Source: Micrasema longulum
Taxonomy: Eukaryota; Arthropoda; Insecta; Trichoptera; Brachycentridae
Reading direction: 5' to 3'
Assembly (NCBI GenBank): GCA_022494885.1
Contig: JAGVSM010000248.1
Location: forward strand, 1-64,000
Length of the DNA stretch: 64,000 nt
Shown: positions 15,201 to 26,400 of the stretch, in pieces
How positions within the stretch are numbered: position 1 is the first letter of the stretch
Layout of the letters: the number at the start of each line of letters is the position of its first letter
Program-made: the position numbers and the translations under genes
Notes under the pieces: model-generated
Told to the model about the DNA's origin: nothing
Seen by the model: only the letters and a program-made list of their open reading frames with translations
Database searches by the model: none

Positions 15201-16253
15201 TCTCTCCAAAATGGAGTCAGCTCCGACGAAAGAAAGCTGCATAAAATAGACTTTCCTTGGCCCATCCCCGAAAAACCGATGTTCTTTTATGTCACCCAAG
15301 GACAAGAAGAGATCGCCGGAAGCGGTACGTCTTATCTCAACAGAACCGAGGCTGCGAATGTAGAAAAGATTACTACTCGATTTTTAAAGGCGGGAGTCAA
15401 ACCCGAGCAGATAGGAATTATTACTCCGTATGAGGGGCAGCGGGCCTACTTGGTACAGCACATGCAGTATCAGGGCAGTCTTCACTCCAAACTGTACCAG
15501 GAGATAGAGGTCGCCAGCGTGGACGCTTTCCAAGGTCGGGAGAAAGATATTATTATTATGTCGTGCGTGCGTTCCAACGAACATCAAGGCATCGGGTTTC
15601 TTAACGATCCTCGGCGCTTAAACGTCGCCCTCACTCGTGCAAAATATGGAATCATTATTGTAGGAAATCCTAAAGTACTGTCTAAACAGCCACTGTGGAA
15701 TCACCTTTTGAGCTTCTACAAAGAGCAAAAAGTGCTAGTCGAAGGTCCGCTGACTAATTTGAAAGAATCTATGATTCAATTTGCCAAACCCAAGAAGCTA
15801 GTGAATGCAGCCAATCCGGGGTCCCATTTCATGTCCACGTCTACGTACGACGCCCGCGAGGCACTGGCCCCCGGGGGCGCGTACTGCCGCGCCGCACCGC
15901 GGCGGCCGCACGACGCGCTGGCGTACATCGGGCCGGAGCGCGCACAGGCCGCGCTGCATGCGCCCGCCGTGCCCGTGGCCATGTTCATGAATATGGCGCA
16001 TGTGCCCCCGCGCTTCTGCCAGCAGCAGCAGCAGCAACGCCGTCGCCGCGCGCCGCCCGCTCCGCGCCCCTTATCGCAGGAGCCGCTCTCGCAGGCGGGC
16101 CCCGGCTTGTCCCTGTCCCAGGGCCTCAGCCAGCCCGACCTCAGCCAGGAGTCCGTCATGCTGGAGTACCAGTCGCAGGCCGAGGGGCTCCTGTCGCAGG
16201 ACTCCACGTACCAAGGCAACTTCCACCCGGCGCGTTACTCGCAGCCCTACTGA
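289..16253 (+). CDS. Upf1: UPF1 (RENT1) RNA helicase, nonsense-mediated decay factor; 5' end missing
   Basis: ATP-dependent 5'-3' RNA helicase central to nonsense-mediated mRNA decay in the cytoplasm. Ten exons are visible: 289-489, 1814-1884, 4030-4213, 5721-5930, 6685-6855, 7193-7352, 8741-8935, 9696-9853, 11196-11326, 14956-16253. All joins stay in frame with GT/AG and give about 925 residues. The first visible codon is the end of a Trp split by an intron, so the N-terminus and the start of the Cys/His-rich (CH) domain lie before position 1. Exons 1-2 carry the rest of the CH domain ([20 protein letters not shown]). Walker A GPPGTGKT is at 8789-8812. Motif II is split by the last intron and reads DEGMQ. 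The last exon holds [31 protein letters not shown] and [11 protein letters not shown]. The C-terminal tail is Pro/Gln-rich, with six consecutive Gln and about eight Ser-Gln dipeptides, the kind of site SMG1 phosphorylates in known UPF1 proteins. Similarity to animal UPF1 runs along the whole length. Confidence 0.97.
610..1060 (+). mobile_element. Non-LTR retrotransposon 3' end (CR1/L2-like)
   Basis: This piece lies in a UPF1 intron. The frame near 750-885 reads [17 protein letters not shown] followed by [10 protein letters not shown], the usual C-terminal tail of CR1/L2-type reverse-transcriptase ORFs. About 140 bases later come the GCGCTATATAAG motif and an ATT microsatellite, typical of the 3' end of such elements. 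Nothing upstream of the tail is recognisable, so it is a 5'-truncated copy. Confidence 0.75.
1330..1655 (+). repeat. Composite tRNA-derived SINE, family A, long form
   Basis: Three parts are visible: a block of about 120 bases (gaatacagttctgtg ... ggaaatcgagt), a tRNA-like head with A-box-like and B-box-like stretches (tggttgacgcgctcg; gggtttgattcc), and a body ending with gatgatgat. The same three-part order recurs at 3425-3735 and, reversed, at 27540-27725 and 36255-36845. The head-plus-body part alone recurs at 9378-9632, 13370-13556, 26016-26270 and 29130-29390. It lies in a UPF1 intron. Confidence 0.7.
2140..2337 (-). repeat. tRNA-derived SINE, family B
   Basis: Read on the - strand, a tRNA-like head (2262-2337) is followed by a body different from family A. 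The body's sense on the + strand includes acagtggtgaattac and cacccaggctta. The same body recurs at 25110-25265. This is a second SINE family sharing the head type. A stray head fragment also lies at about 2690-2731. The stretch 2340-3420 is otherwise AT-rich intron with nothing recognised. Confidence 0.55.
3425..3735 (+). repeat. Composite tRNA-derived SINE, family A, long form
   Basis: A second, better preserved long copy. The 5' block gaatacagttctgtgcgtg comes first, then the tRNA-like head near 3548-3620 (tagtgtagtggttggcacg; gagttcgattcctgg), then the body with tgaagcgtaagccttgatca. The 60-codon ORF on the other strand here is a by-product of the repeat, not a gene. Confidence 0.7.
4690..5400 (+). 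mobile_element. Non-LTR retrotransposon reverse-transcriptase C-terminal fragment
   Basis: Two overlapping frames read [13 protein letters not shown] and then [29 protein letters not shown] and [15 protein letters not shown]. This is the order seen after the catalytic core in Jockey- and CR1-type reverse transcriptases (YLGI ... QYGI..WGG ... QKK.IR.I). A frame change near 4878 and downstream stops show it is dead. The catalytic core is absent. It lies in a UPF1 intron. Confidence 0.8.
6013..6165 (+). repeat. Degenerate tRNA-derived SINE, family A
   Basis: A worn copy with tgcagtggctaacatgtca in the A-box region, gtcttgattcccagg in the B-box region, then a body with tgcaatatttcataatctgg. The match is clear only by comparison with better copies such as 9378-9632. 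Confidence 0.5.
8079..8181 (+). repeat. AT-rich tandem array, 10-11 bp unit
   Basis: The array has four units of about 11 bases (ataattagcat) followed by about six units of 10 bases (tataattagc). The switch of unit length inside one array suggests slippage followed by expansion of a shortened unit. It lies in the 1.4 kb UPF1 intron before the Walker A exon. Confidence 0.85.
8494..8650. mobile_element. TIR element (MITE), family ATGAGGAAGTTCAG
   Basis: The left end atgaggaagttcag is matched by ctgaacttcctcat at the right end, 157 bp apart, with TA on each outer flank. Five related copies occur in the window: 26807-27045, 48667-48978, 49832-50189, 56664-56845 and 59104-59430. They share subterminal sequence such as gggaaattggatata. 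No coding capacity. The superfamily is not assigned; a 2-bp TA duplication would suit a mariner-type origin, but other copies have different flanks. Confidence 0.75.
9378..9632 (-). repeat. tRNA-derived SINE, family A, near-complete head and body
   Basis: On the - strand the head starts at ggccttgtggcgtaatggcc, with a consensus B box (gggttcgattcccga). The body runs through catcttaccttcatgtaac and tgcagtgccctatgcacc and ends in gatgatgatt. This is one of the best copies of the shared head-and-body part. It lies in the UPF1 intron between exons 8741-8935 and 9696-9853. Confidence 0.75.
11008..11108. mobile_element. Short foldback / MITE, 101 bp
   Basis: The left end tgcccgtattcagag pairs with ctctgaatacaggca at the right end with one mismatch. 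The interior has no coding potential. It lies just upstream of UPF1 exon 11196-11326. Confidence 0.6.
11771..11812 (-). repeat. SINE family A 3' tail fragment
   Basis: catcatcatcattcccttt followed by catagggcactgcatttt matches the 3' end of family A read on the - strand. The head and most of the body are missing. Confidence 0.5.
11866..13242. mobile_element. Candidate TIR element of about 1.4 kb without coding capacity
   Basis: ccagtgcctcgattatga at the left is the inverse of tcataatcgaggccctgg at the right, with one mismatch over 18 bases. The interior holds no long ORF. A related end (gtaatcgaggcccag) occurs alone near 43872-43886. No target-site duplication could be fixed. It fills much of the 3.6 kb last UPF1 intron. 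Confidence 0.5.
13370..13556 (-). repeat. tRNA-derived SINE, family A
   Basis: The head (tcatgatgtaatggtcagcg read on the - strand), B box region (gagttcgattcccga) and body (tgtaacaaaaatgatcaagg) match 9378-9632. The 3' tail is shorter than in that copy. Confidence 0.65.
13557..14955. other. Last UPF1 intron, 3' part
   Basis: AT-rich intron sequence. Apart from a short hairpin (cctaacactcgttagg, about 13868-13883) I see no gene or clear repeat. The acceptor tgtag ends at 14955. Confidence 0.6.
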
Positions 16254-16935
16254 GGCGACAAGGCCAGCCTGATGAAGCTCCCGCCCCCTACAGAGGCCCC
16301 CCCGCCACCTCCGGAGACTCGAGCCTGGAGATGGGAAGAAGCGGCCTACCTTTGGCGCCCGGTGGAGCCTAGTCGTCTGTAGTACCGAAAGTGATAAAAG
16401 AGTTCGGTTGCGTTCGTATTCATCCAATCAGAATCGCCGTGTTTCGCTACTACTTGGCGCTCGTAGAATATGCTACGTTCCAGTTCATTGCGAGATGCAG
16501 TCTTTTTATTTATTATATACAAATTTTATTAAATTAATTGGTTGTACGCATAAAAGTATATTTTTGTTAAAATATGAGGTGAAAGTATTTACACTTCTAG
16601 ACGAATGTTATATTTTCTCTAAAGGATTGTGAAGATCATTTTTAGTTATCAGAATGCCATTGAATCATGTGATGTATCGTAGTTCCATTTTGTGCTCATT
16701 TCTGCGTAGTTTAACATGGCAACATTGGGAATTGCACAAATCTTCACTCTCAACAGAAGCATATTAAACGGTTACATGGTTAGTACGCTCACTTCTAAAA
16801 TTGGCTAGTTACAGATGCATTTTAGTTTATCATGGGAAATAAAATAATCTTTTTTGTTTACAAAATAATATGATAAACATAAATATATGTTGTTATTATA
16901 AAAAGTTCAGAGTTTAATAAATCAAACTTCTGAAA
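16254..16935 (+). other. UPF1 3' untranslated region with candidate poly(A) signals
   Basis: After the TGA at 16251-16253 the sequence drops from GC-rich to AT-rich. AATAAA hexamers at 16838-16843 and 16916-16921 are candidate cleavage signals. The true end cannot be set without transcript data. Confidence 0.55.
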
Positions 16936-19900
16936 TAAGAGATGTTTATTATTTTTCCTTTATTCCTAGGTTTGCTAGCTGGGCCCACAGAACCTTCGAG
17001 TTGTCCCATATTATCTCTCATCACGTACAATAAAATAATATTTAAAAAACCAGTGTCAATAAAATGTTTTTAAACTAAAAGGGAAAGGGATTATTGATTT
17101 TTGCTATTTTTCAATAGTGATTATTAAAATCGCAATCGGTTGAATGCGGTTTTCAGCATTATTTCAGGTTAAGACGCCAACGACATTCATTGAGGACTGA
17201 TATTAATTCTATTTATTCAAAAATTAGCATGAAAAATCTTTTTAAGGCCCTAAAAGTCCACAATAACAAGGAAAATAATGCGAATTCCGCTTGAAGATTT
17301 TGAGGCGTAGGACCTCGGCACCGACACTCAACGGGGACTGAAATTGAAAGCTGATATCTATGCTCTGGGGCATTCGAGTGGTTGTCTTGATTGTCATCTG
17401 AGTATCATCCATTACCTTTCAGCACCTAATGGTGCATAGGACACTGCATTGGTACACCAACCGCCGCGTATCTCGATAATTTTTGTTACAAGGATCATCT
17501 TAATCAGTCATACCACTTCAGTTGCACCAGTCCAGGGACTATGAAATATTCTGCAAAAATACCTTTTGGTAATAATAAAATAGGTAGTAAAAAAACACCC
17601 GCTTGTAGTACTAATCATCTTGTCTTCACGTGAGTTTGTGCAGTGCCCTATGCCCCATCAGGATAACAAAACGGTGTTATAGGGTATAGAATAAAACAGA
17701 TTTTATGTTGAAAATTAGTGTATTTTCAAACATATGTATTATTACAATTTTTACACATACAAATCACTTTTTGAATAGAAAACATTACGGAATAAAATTT
17801 TACAAAAGAAATCAGTTCTGTATAACTGAGAGTAAAAAGCTAATAAATGTTTAATTTACAGAGATGTTTGTATTCATATTTGAACTCTTTAGGTTTTTGA
17901 TTAATTCATTTGAGCACAACCTTCCCGCTTTAATGGTGATGTAAACTGGAAACTGGTGTCAAAAAAGTAAAAATAAATAATTATGTGATGATTTACTGAT
18001 CTGCTATATGAATACATATGTACATAAAACATGGATAGCAGTATTAGCTATGGTAGATTTAGTGGATGTGGTTACAGAACTATGGACTGGTTTTGGAGTT
18101 CAAATGATGGAATATTGAATGTAAATTTGCATGGATGACCTTATAAAAGTGAGTTTAATAAACAATAGGAATATTTAAATGTTTTGTAATTTATTAACCA
18201 AGATTTTAGGTACATTGTTAGGGGGATTATGTAAGCATTTTTAAATGATTTTGTATTAAGAAATATTAGTAAAACCACTTTAATTAGATTGCCACATGTC
18301 ACCGTACTCCGACAAACTCCAAATATAATTTCACTTCTTAATAATAATTAAACCCTCGCCTGTGATATAATTTTAATATGCAAAATAGCTCTGTATAAAA
18401 AATGTATTAATTATAACATGATTTTTATGTATTTATGAACACTGATAATGCAATTTGTTTTTTTTTTTTTAATATACTTTTTGAAGTTTTTTTTTGTTTT
18501 TGATTTTTTTATTATGAAACCTTAATTTACAGAAAAAAAGAACATGCACATTTTAACAAAATATACAGAGGAACACTTTTTACATGATCAGGAAATTATT
18601 GATAAACATACCAGAATGAAGATTATGAATTATTGAACAAAATAAACATTGCATACCGAAATATTTATTTTTGTATTTGATTTACATTGGAAATAACACT
18701 TTTAGCGAATATCTGATATATTAGAATCTGTACTCACTAAGCTGCCAATTTTTACAATTTGTGGGCAGTTTGGAAATAAAGCACACATGTTTCGTTAAAT
18801 ATTTGGTTGATCTCGAGTCTCCAGCTTGGGTGGAACTATTTATTACATCGTACAATCATTTTTCTAACCTAAGTGATTTTAGTTTGAAACATTAGAATGT
18901 AATGGAGGAATGTTTATAACCCTTTCATTTTAATAATAATAATCAGTCCTATTCAATGTTAAATTAAAACTAAACTAGCGTTTTCAATATAATTTATTCT
19001 ATGGACTGATTACTTAAGTATTGGAAGCATATCCGCATTTTCTCCATGTTGAACCAATAACATTTTATTTCAAATACATCGTATCTGTATTTTATAAATC
19101 TATAAATATAGGCAACACTATTAAATTCTCTTAAGACACATATAGAGTAATTCTATCTTATTTGTTGCGGTCAGACTGAATCTTTCCCTTAGGGGGGTGA
19201 ATGTAGCTATATTATGCAACATAACAAAGATAATATAATAATGAAACACACAATTTCTATCACAAATGCAGAACTATTCTCAGTCAAAGTTGTGCGCCAA
19301 TATCGCACATTTAGAATAAGTATTTCCACTGATACGGGAAGACCAATCTATCAACAACTAGTTTATATATTGTGCGAAAAAAATACGAATAAATAACGTC
19401 AATAATTAAAATAAACTTGAGCGACTTTACTGTAAAAGTCAGATGATAATTCTGCATTTAGTTGGATGGTTTTATCTAGAACACGGAATCTCAGGCACAA
19501 GCCTAAATTGGCGGAATCAACAATAACAACTCTTAATATTAAATCAAACACTGATTTGAGTCGAATTGCATTTATTTTTAATAGGAAAATTGTTTTATTT
19601 GTTTGATAATGCCCTTGCGAAACGAAACGATAAATACAATTATGTAGTAGATTCAGAGCAGTATTTGATTTCATATTAAGATTCCAACACGGGAGTTCTA
19701 CTTGAAATAAACGCCAACTCAATAAATAATAACAACTCTTTTGCGTAGCTATATAATAATGTTTGTATATCAGGCACATATATTTTGGTTAATAGCAATA
19801 ATGCTCTTCTGGCACTTTCAGTAATGAACACATTTGCAACAAATGACCATCTCCGTGACACTCTACTAGACAGCGGATTGTGGGCAGCCATATACGGGCT

Positions 19901-20422
19901 GGGTATAAAGTATTACATGGTGTACACTTTGGATTAAAATTATATAATGTTTGTACTGAAATACCATACTCGTGGTCGTCAAAGAACGACTTCCCGTGCG
20001 AATACAAGTAAAACATATTTAGCAAACTGAACTTCCCACTGTTCATGCAAAGTCCAGGAAGATGACTATAAAAAAATAACATTAAAAATACAGTCAAAAA
20101 TCACAGCCTCTTTCTTTTTTTACTATATTTCCCTTCTATATTGTGATCTTTATTTGATTCAGACCAGGTATCAGATTGCAGGATGTAACAATTACACACA
20201 CTACTAATATTGGTAGTTTTGTAGGCTCACTTCGTACAGAAACCGGAACATTATTTAGGACTAGCATCTACTGAATGTACATATATAGGTGCGCTTCCGG
20301 TAGAGAAATGTGCGCTGGAATAATGGAACGGAAATATATCACGTCGCTAATATTTTAAGTAATTATTGCCACACCGAGTAACTCGACAAGTACAAAACAA
20401 CAATACACCGACATTACAATAT
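16936..20422. other. Spacer between convergent UPF1 and GLD2
   Basis: AT-rich. A family A SINE tail lies on the - strand at about 17406-17570 (cacctaatggtgcatagg ... gggactatgaaatattctg), with a second short piece near 17640-17665. Short ORFs at 19399-20097 on the - strand have no recognisable content. That stretch may be GLD2 3' untranslated sequence. Confidence 0.5.
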
Positions 20423-23400
20423 TCAAGGAGGTAGGAGAGCTGTGATGGAGAGACATTTGTCCAAAGCTCTGCAACTTTTTTCAAATACTTTCAGGATGTG
20501 AGTAAACACATCCGGATCATAAACTGACCGCGCTGTGTTGCTGAGGTCAAAAGGTTCTGTAAAATGTTAAAAAAAATTACACATTTGCTCCAATACTCCA
20601 ATCACATAATGAGTAATTAACTTGGCATACCTTCTACACAAAGAAGTTTCCATTGATGGGGCTCATTTTGTCGACTCGCACGACACTCGTTCACACTGAT
20701 GCAACCTCCGGTTCGTACGGATATGGTGTATTGACTGTACCTGCACAATACAGAATAAACATACAAGACAGATTAGGGTTAGATAAAGAGAATACAGTAT
20801 TGAATAATCGAAACAGTCATTCTATATTTCAATCTGATATATATTTTTTTATAGGGTAACTCAACAAAGATACATACTAGAAAACATACAATTTGAAGGT
20901 ATTCATCGATACAATTTCAGAAATAATTTCATTTGCAAAGTTAACATTATTTTTTAAATATTCCATTATTTGTTTTCTGTAATTTCTTTGGTTTAACATT
21001 ATTTTTTAAATATTCCATTATTTGTTTTCTGTAATTTCTTTGGTTTAACATTATTTTAGTATTTTATTATTATTAACAAAAGTTGAATACTTATATCCAC
21101 AAATTTGAAATAACCAGTGACCGGTTTTGTCATTTTCACATCTTCCAGACTGGGTTACTTCAAAGTTGTGGATTTCAATATCGCACGCCTTTAATTTCTA
21201 TAATAAATTACAATGAGCTTTCATCAAGAATTTTCATTAACAAACTTAAATGTTCTTTTGTTATGTCTATATTATTTAATTAAGGATGTTTTGAAGGTTA
21301 CAGAGAATTATCTGTACAGGTAGTTTGTAACTAAAATTATCTATCAGAAAACAAACTCACTTAAAGTTTGTGTAATATTCCAGAAACCCGTGCAACAGTT
21401 CTCCGAGAGGCTGTTTATTCTTGGAGATATAAGCTGGCATCTGGTCAAACATTTCAATATTGTGAATATCTTGGTCTGGATCAAACTTGTTTGGGAATTC
21501 TGCTTGGAGACACGGTAACACTGGGGGAGATACACCATCTGGAAATACATAATTCCAAATTCCATAATAGGGAAATACCTAATCAATAATGATAAAAATA
21601 TGCAAAATGAATTTAGATTTTTTTTTTAATTTTCAAAATCAATATGGATATTTTAATTATCATTCATATCTCAATGAAAACGCCACATGTTTGGCCTTGA
21701 CAATTGTGACATTAAGATTCGTGACATAGTAAGAAACATAGTAATTTTTGTTTTAAAAAACCCGGTAAAATACATAGCAAAAACAAAATACATTTGATCA
21801 CAGTGCTCGGACCACCTCCAACCAAATGTATACCACCTACTCATCCTTCCTGCGCACTTGAAGTAACAATAATTGTGGCACGAGTGCCGAAAACATTACA
21901 TTTTTAGTACTAATCTAACATCAAACAAATGAAGTGCTTCCAACAAATCCTTCAACAAGCGAGCTGTGCCTGCGTCCATCTAGACCGCCAGCTTCAGCAG
22001 CCAGGTTCCAGCACACGTCACGCCTCATCAGCAGGTTAGTATATACAGTCCACTATCTAAATTTTCCTCCAAGGACGAGGCATTCTTCACACCTCGTCCA
22101 ATCCTCAACACGTAGAACTAAATAAAACAAATAAAAAACAGACCTATTTACTTACTTACCGAGCCAATTTATATATGGCTCGTCGGCGAAGATCGTTTAC
22201 ATAAACATATAATAATTACTACTAACCTTATTATAAGGAGCGAGAAAATGTATTTTTTTAAAGAATATTTAGAAAAAAATAATAATAATAATAAGTACAC
22301 AATATTTATTTTATTCGGGATTTTTACAGCTTTTACATAAAAAATAAGTAGAAACATATTAACAATACAAGAGCCAAATAAAAAAATCCACTGTAAATCT
22401 AATAACACATAATATATAAGAAAAAGAGTTTACATAATTGTATATGTGAGACGTTTGTATTCATGTGTGTGTATGTGTAAATTAATGAGGGAGAGTGTGC
22501 ATGTGCGTGTGTGAATGAATGAGGGAGAGGGTGCGTAAGTATATACATTTTTTTAAAATTTAAAACTTGTAATTATATTGAAAAGTGTACAAGAAAGAGC
22601 TTGGTTAGAAGTTTGATTATAAAAAATAATAATTTATATCTACTTTCATATTTACATTGCAATAAGATAAGATAAAAAAGAAATACAAAACTGGAATACC
22701 AAAATTTTTAATAGAAATGTGTACACAATAGGTAAATAATAATTGTTGACTTATTAATTGTAAAAAAAAGTTATATTTCCCAGTAATCATAATTCAATTT
22801 ATTATTTGGAGGCCCTCATGTTATTTCCTGGCATGTTGTAGTGCAAAAAAAATATCTACTGATTTTACTAAGTTAGGCACATAAAAACCCCTTTATTATG
22901 TAATTTTTTTTTTTTTAATATTGTAAGTACTAAATAAAATATAAATTCAGACAGTTTAAAATATATCAATATCAATTTCTTCAAACAATATTAATTATGT
23001 TTAAAGGCTTTTCTAAACTAAATATTTCAGTATTTATTGGGGATATACAAAAATCAAATTTTGAAGTATAGAATAACATAAATAAAATGATAAAACAATA
23101 AATTTGTTTTAATTTTATTTTTACAAATGAAGAAAGTTGTTAGGTTATACATTTGGATCGGGTTACACAAAAGGAGTCAGACCCTTATTCTGGCGCAATG
23201 GATTAAATGCTTTTGAAATTCTATACTTAAAATGTTTTGTAAAATAGATAATAACAAAAATCATGTATAAATTAGATCTAAAAACATAATTCAACCATTT
23301 TGTTTAAAGTTTAGCTGTTCATATATTTATTAAATTAGAATAAAATAAGATTGGATAACTTTTAGCGATTGTTTTAAAAATTTACAACCATCACCCAATA

Positions 23401-26400
23401 GCAAAAAAAGTATTACTTACATTGTAAGTAGTGCAGTACCATGAGGACCAACGAATAGCTCGAAATAGTTTTATTTTTTGGATCATTGATGTTGTTATGT
23501 TGTGCCCAGAGCTTGATTATTAGTACGAGGGGGCGTACACGCCAGTCTACTGCAAAACATTATAAAAAAAACAGTATTAATATTAAAAATGGCTATGGTA
23601 CAAAATAAAAAGTGTAAAAGATACAGTAAATACTATTTATAGACGACCATAAAATTGATTCACTCATAACTAAAGTTTAACCATGTGCAATTTAAATCCA
23701 TTTTGATAAACTTGTAAAGTACTGAAAAATAACAAAGTAAACATTGAGGCTATAGACCCATCGCAATAGATCTACACGTGTCGCAGTGACACTTTTGTTT
23801 CATGCAATAAAGTGCTAAAGGGCTTCCCTAGTGAATTATTACTCTGAGGATAAGATAAACTAATATAATAACTTACACTGAGAATAACAATATAAGAGGT
23901 GTGTGTTGCGTATTCCCACAACATTATTACAGTTGAGGTCTATTTCAATTGAGAAACAAGTATCACGGAATTTTAGGATTGGAACTTTGGCCTTGATCAG
24001 CTCGGCATGTATAAATATATCTGAAAGGGAACAACATTTTTTATGAAACACATAGTTACATATTATATACACACTCAATCATTCACCCTAGTATTCCTTC
24101 ACTGTCATACTGAGCAACTAGAAAAAGGTGATTGTGATGACCATGTGTATTTGATTGATCACAAATTGACAATACTGCAGTGAGGGGTACAATGAAAGCT
24201 TTTAAAGTTTCTTTGTTTTGTTATCTCCGCGGTTTGATTGTAAAGAAATATTAAACTTCCGCTTAATTAGTTTTAAAAAATTGAAATTGATATGCGAAAC
24301 TGAAGAAAGACTCGAGTCTTTATGAACAGTTTCGGGAAAGGGGTGGATGCTTTCATTGTAATCATTCACCCTTTTACAAATTCAACACTAATATTATTAA
24401 CAAATTAATTTTAAATGAAATTTAAATGAAATTTATTTTTATCATTATCATTCCCGATTAAAGTTTGTAGGTTTTCACGCCCTTTAAGATTCTTGTGAAT
24501 TTTTTCTGAATTACAGCGTCTATCATCTGGGTTGATGTACATCAGCCTTTGTAGAACACCTCATCGAAAGATCAGGGTAAGTAACACACACGCGCAAAAC
24601 TGCGATCGCAGCGCTGCGATGGCAAGAGATACAAATGGAACTTATTTCTGGATATATGTACCTTGAATGCATAAGCTATGAAGGTAATGGAGAATTTTAA
24701 TAAATTAATGAAAACATTAAATTAAAATTACATAAAAATACAAATATACAAACTTGTACTTCTAATATAATCCAGCATAATATCAAGATGATAAAGGGCG
24801 TTAGATCTGCAGTCCACAGATTCTTTAGATCTCACTAGCAGGCACAAGTCCATATCTGAAGAATTGGCTCCAAATCCTGACGCTGTAGACCCAACCAGAT
24901 ACAAGCTGTATCGAGGGAAACGGGTCTGCTCGAAAAAATAAATATATTGTTAAAAGTAAAATATTTGTTAATACGTATTTAGGGGCATGTTTCAAAACTA
25001 TGAAAAACATTTCCCTCGGCATGGGACACCGTAGTGATCCCTCGCCGCGAAACATTATTTTTAATTAAAAAATAATACACACTATTATTATTTTTAATGC
25101 CGCACCACTTTGTCTGCATATGGACGTCGGTTTCTTAACGCCGCCGACTTTTTTTGCTCCCCAACAGGCCAGAAGGCTCAATTACAGTGGTGAATTATTA
25201 TAGCAAAAAACACCCAGGCTTGAGAAAAATGACATTTTAATTTTAGTGTGCTTTGACAGGTTCATCTTTAAGTATTTGTTGGATTTGGTCATGTCATGTC
25301 TCTCTCGGTCTTCCTTGTTTTATGCATCCATCAACATTTGCTCTGCATGTACAAACCAATGCAGAACTATATACTAAGATAATGCTTATCTATCATAATA
25401 ATGCTAATCTCAGCCTTACTTAAAGTACGGATCTCAACATTTGTGCACCTATCCTACAAAATTTTACCACACATTCGCTTGCGATTTCATGTATGCACCA
25501 TTCCATACTTCGCTTCCATATAATATAAGGGAGTTACTACGAAATAATTATTGGAATTGGCATTTTAAATTAATTCAAATTGTACAACAAGTTTCATAAT
25601 TAAATATCTCATCATATTACACAATTTTCTGTTGTTGTTATTTTTGTTGAGGATGCTAGGGTTAAAACAAATTTTTGTGGTACATGTATATATTTTAAAG
25701 CCGTCTAAAATACAGCATTAGCTATTTTCTCGAGTATATTTCACTGAAAAAACAATAATTAGTTACCTTGATTGAAACATACAAGAATCGCCAAAGCGTC
25801 ATTTTATCTTTAAAAGTATGTTCAGTTTGTTGAAAATGCATGAATCTATTCCAAACTTCTAAAGATAATGTATCCCACTTTGAACCTGTAAATAAATATG
25901 TTTAATCAATCTAGGCGTAATAAAAATTCATACAGTAAATATAAAGACCACAATGCAAATAGAATTTCATTTTTATTAGGGACATTTCTCGGTGCAAGTT
26001 TGTTGTAATTAATTTATTCATCATCATCATTCCCTTTCTGCACATAATGGTGCATAAGGCACTGCATTGGTACACCAATCGCAGTGTATCTTGATCATTT
26101 TTGTTTCATGAAGGTAAGATGATCAGTCAGGTACCAGTTCAGGGACTATGAAATATTCTAGTGTAAAAAGACCTTTTTTAAATAAATATTTCACGTCAAC
26201 CATGTCAGAAATCGATCACGAGATCACTTGCACGGTAGGCTAACGTGCTAACCACTACACCACAAGGCCGACAATTATATGACTAAAAGATAAAGGATAC
26301 TTAAATCGACCAATTTGGAATAAGCAATGACTGGTTTCATCATAACTATACATGTAAATAAATTTGTTTAAACTTAGTCTCAAAGTAACTAAGAGTTTAC

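Noticed and set aside
15776..16427. Several overlapping ORFs of 70-147 aa on both strands across the end of UPF1
   Set aside because: They are shadows of the GC-rich UPF1 tail, which has no stops in other frames because of composition.
19399..20097. Chain of - strand ORFs of 71-126 aa downstream of GLD2
   Set aside because: No recognisable motif and overlapping frames; more likely GLD2 3' untranslated sequence or spacer.
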